Origin: Massilia brevitalea
GTDB lineage: Bacteria; Pseudomonadota; Gammaproteobacteria; Burkholderiales; Burkholderiaceae_D
Length of the DNA: 64,000 nucleotides
Assembly (NCBI RefSeq): GCF_030711405.1
Contig: NZ_JAULSI010000004.1
Location: 109,611 to 173,610, forward strand
Direction of reading: 5' to 3'
In this document: positions 63,637 to 64,000 of the stretch, in pieces
Layout of the letters: each line of letters opens with the position of its first letter
Numbering within the stretch: position 1 is the first letter of the stretch
The notes under the pieces: generated by a model
What the model saw: the letters and a program-made list of their open reading frames with translations, nothing else
The model's database searches: none
What the model was told of the DNA's origin: nothing
Program-made: the position numbers and the translations under genes

Positions 63637-63684
63637 ATGGCGGTTTTTATCCGGACTGTAAACTTGAACCGAGGCGGAGCGTAA
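63637..63684 (+). CDS. 15-residue leader open frame ahead of the GH43 gene
   Basis: MAVFIRTVNLNRGGA followed by TAA. A strong ribosome site (GAGGAGGGG) lies three to eight bases before the ATG, better than that of most genes here. Its TAA overlaps the GH43 ATG by one base (TAATG), a classic translational-coupling arrangement. It may be a leader peptide; alternatively the site is fortuitous. Confidence 0.4.
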   Translation: MAVFIRTVNLNRGGA

Positions 63685-64000
63685 TGCGCTGGGCAGGACT
63701 GCCTGTGGCCTTGTCCGCGGCCATACTGGCGGGATGCGCAACAACGCGCCCTGTAACCAGTTCGATCGGCAACTTCCCCGACCCCTTCGTGCTGCCCGAT
63801 GCCGGCGGCTACTATGCCTACGCCACCAACGGCGACGGCAAGAATCTGCCGACCCTGCATTCGAGCGATCTGCAATCCTGGCGCGCGCTGCCGGACGCCA
63901 TGCCTAGCTTGGCGGGCTGGGTGCGCAAGGAAGTGCCGCATGTCTGGGCGCCGGAAGTCATCAAGCTGGGCGAGCGCTACGTGCTGTACTACACGGCGCA
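63684..64000 (+). CDS. Glycoside hydrolase family 43 lipoprotein (5' part, runs off the window)
   Basis: The first ~105 residues are present. Signal peptide with lipobox LAGC (Cys18), then the start of a five-bladed propeller typical of GH43: IGNFPDPFVLPDAGGYYAYA with the catalytic-base Asp in FPDPF, LHSSDLQSWRALPDAMPS and VPHVWAPEVIKLGERYVLYY. The enzyme probably attacks arabinan or xylan side chains; the subfamily cannot be set from this fragment. GGAG precedes the ATG, which is coupled to a 15-codon leader frame. Confidence 0.85.
   Translation, partial: MRWAGLPVALSAAILAGCATTRPVTSSIGNFPDPFVLPDAGGYYAYATNGDGKNLPTLHSSDLQSWRALPDAMPSLAGWVRKEVPHVWAPEVIKLGERYVLYYTA

Overview
The window is high-GC DNA from a Gram-negative betaproteobacterium, most likely an Oxalobacteraceae member of the Massilia/Telluria/Duganella type. 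This is inferred from a PEP-CTERM sorting signal, a TonB receptor, an RND pump, cytoplasmic chemoreceptor/CheW genes and several polysaccharide or exo-enzyme genes. There is no phage, plasmid, CRISPR array, tRNA or rRNA. It reads as chromosome with a few short repeat insertions.

Layout. 1-104: basic tail of a gene that leaves the window, closed by a strong hairpin. 415-3894: soluble chemoreceptor with four near-identical PAS repeats, followed by a three-domain CheW scaffold. 4005-11232: GH97 alpha-glucosidase, then on the minus strand a PEP-CTERM protein, a Tat-exported phospholipase C, Mn-type superoxide dismutase and an unknown secreted protein. 11545-15085: carotenoid oxygenase, small dimeric-barrel protein, frameshifted ornithine-cyclodeaminase-like gene, flavin reductase. 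15115-15318: BIME/MITE-like inverted repeat. 15319-21847 (minus): RND adaptor, RND pump, OmpR-type regulator and sensor kinase in one operon. 22073-28088: frameshifted GGDEF-EAL gene, YcaO, ScyD/ScyE-like protein. 28089-31908: three-subunit molybdenum hydroxylase. 31927-39203: TonB receptor, Zur-like regulator and DUF1080 protein, divergent from an ABC-2 exporter-type system, with palindromes resembling metal-regulator sites between them. 39449-42001: S9 peptidase. 42125-45121: FixL/FixJ-like pair flanked by two copies of the palindrome GTAAGGG-N3-CCCTTAC, one before a 66-residue protein and one before a ribosome-hibernation factor. 45256-53921: unknown protein, FAD oxidoreductase, amidohydrolase, MscS channel, aldehyde dehydrogenase, a partial duplication carrying a second BIME-like element, a monooxygenase-like protein and an SRAP peptidase.

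53937-62494 is the most unusual part: a tellurium-resistance-type (Ter) signalling island. A six-gene minus-strand operon encodes vWA (TerY) - TerD - vWA (TerY) - vWA with zinc ribbon (TerY-C) - PP2C phosphatase - divergent protein kinase. A plus-strand pair encodes TerD and TerF (TerD-like plus vWA). The two operons diverge from a 380-base AT-rich region with two perfect GTGAATATTCAC palindromes and one degenerate copy. TerC, TerB, TerA and TerZ are not present here, so this looks like the TerY-phosphorylation signalling branch rather than a classical tellurite resistance operon. The window closes with a LysR regulator, a 15-codon leader frame and the start of a GH43 lipoprotein.

Two genes (ornithine-cyclodeaminase-like and GGDEF-EAL) are each broken by a single base in a short G or C run; assembly error and genuine mutation cannot be separated from the sequence alone.
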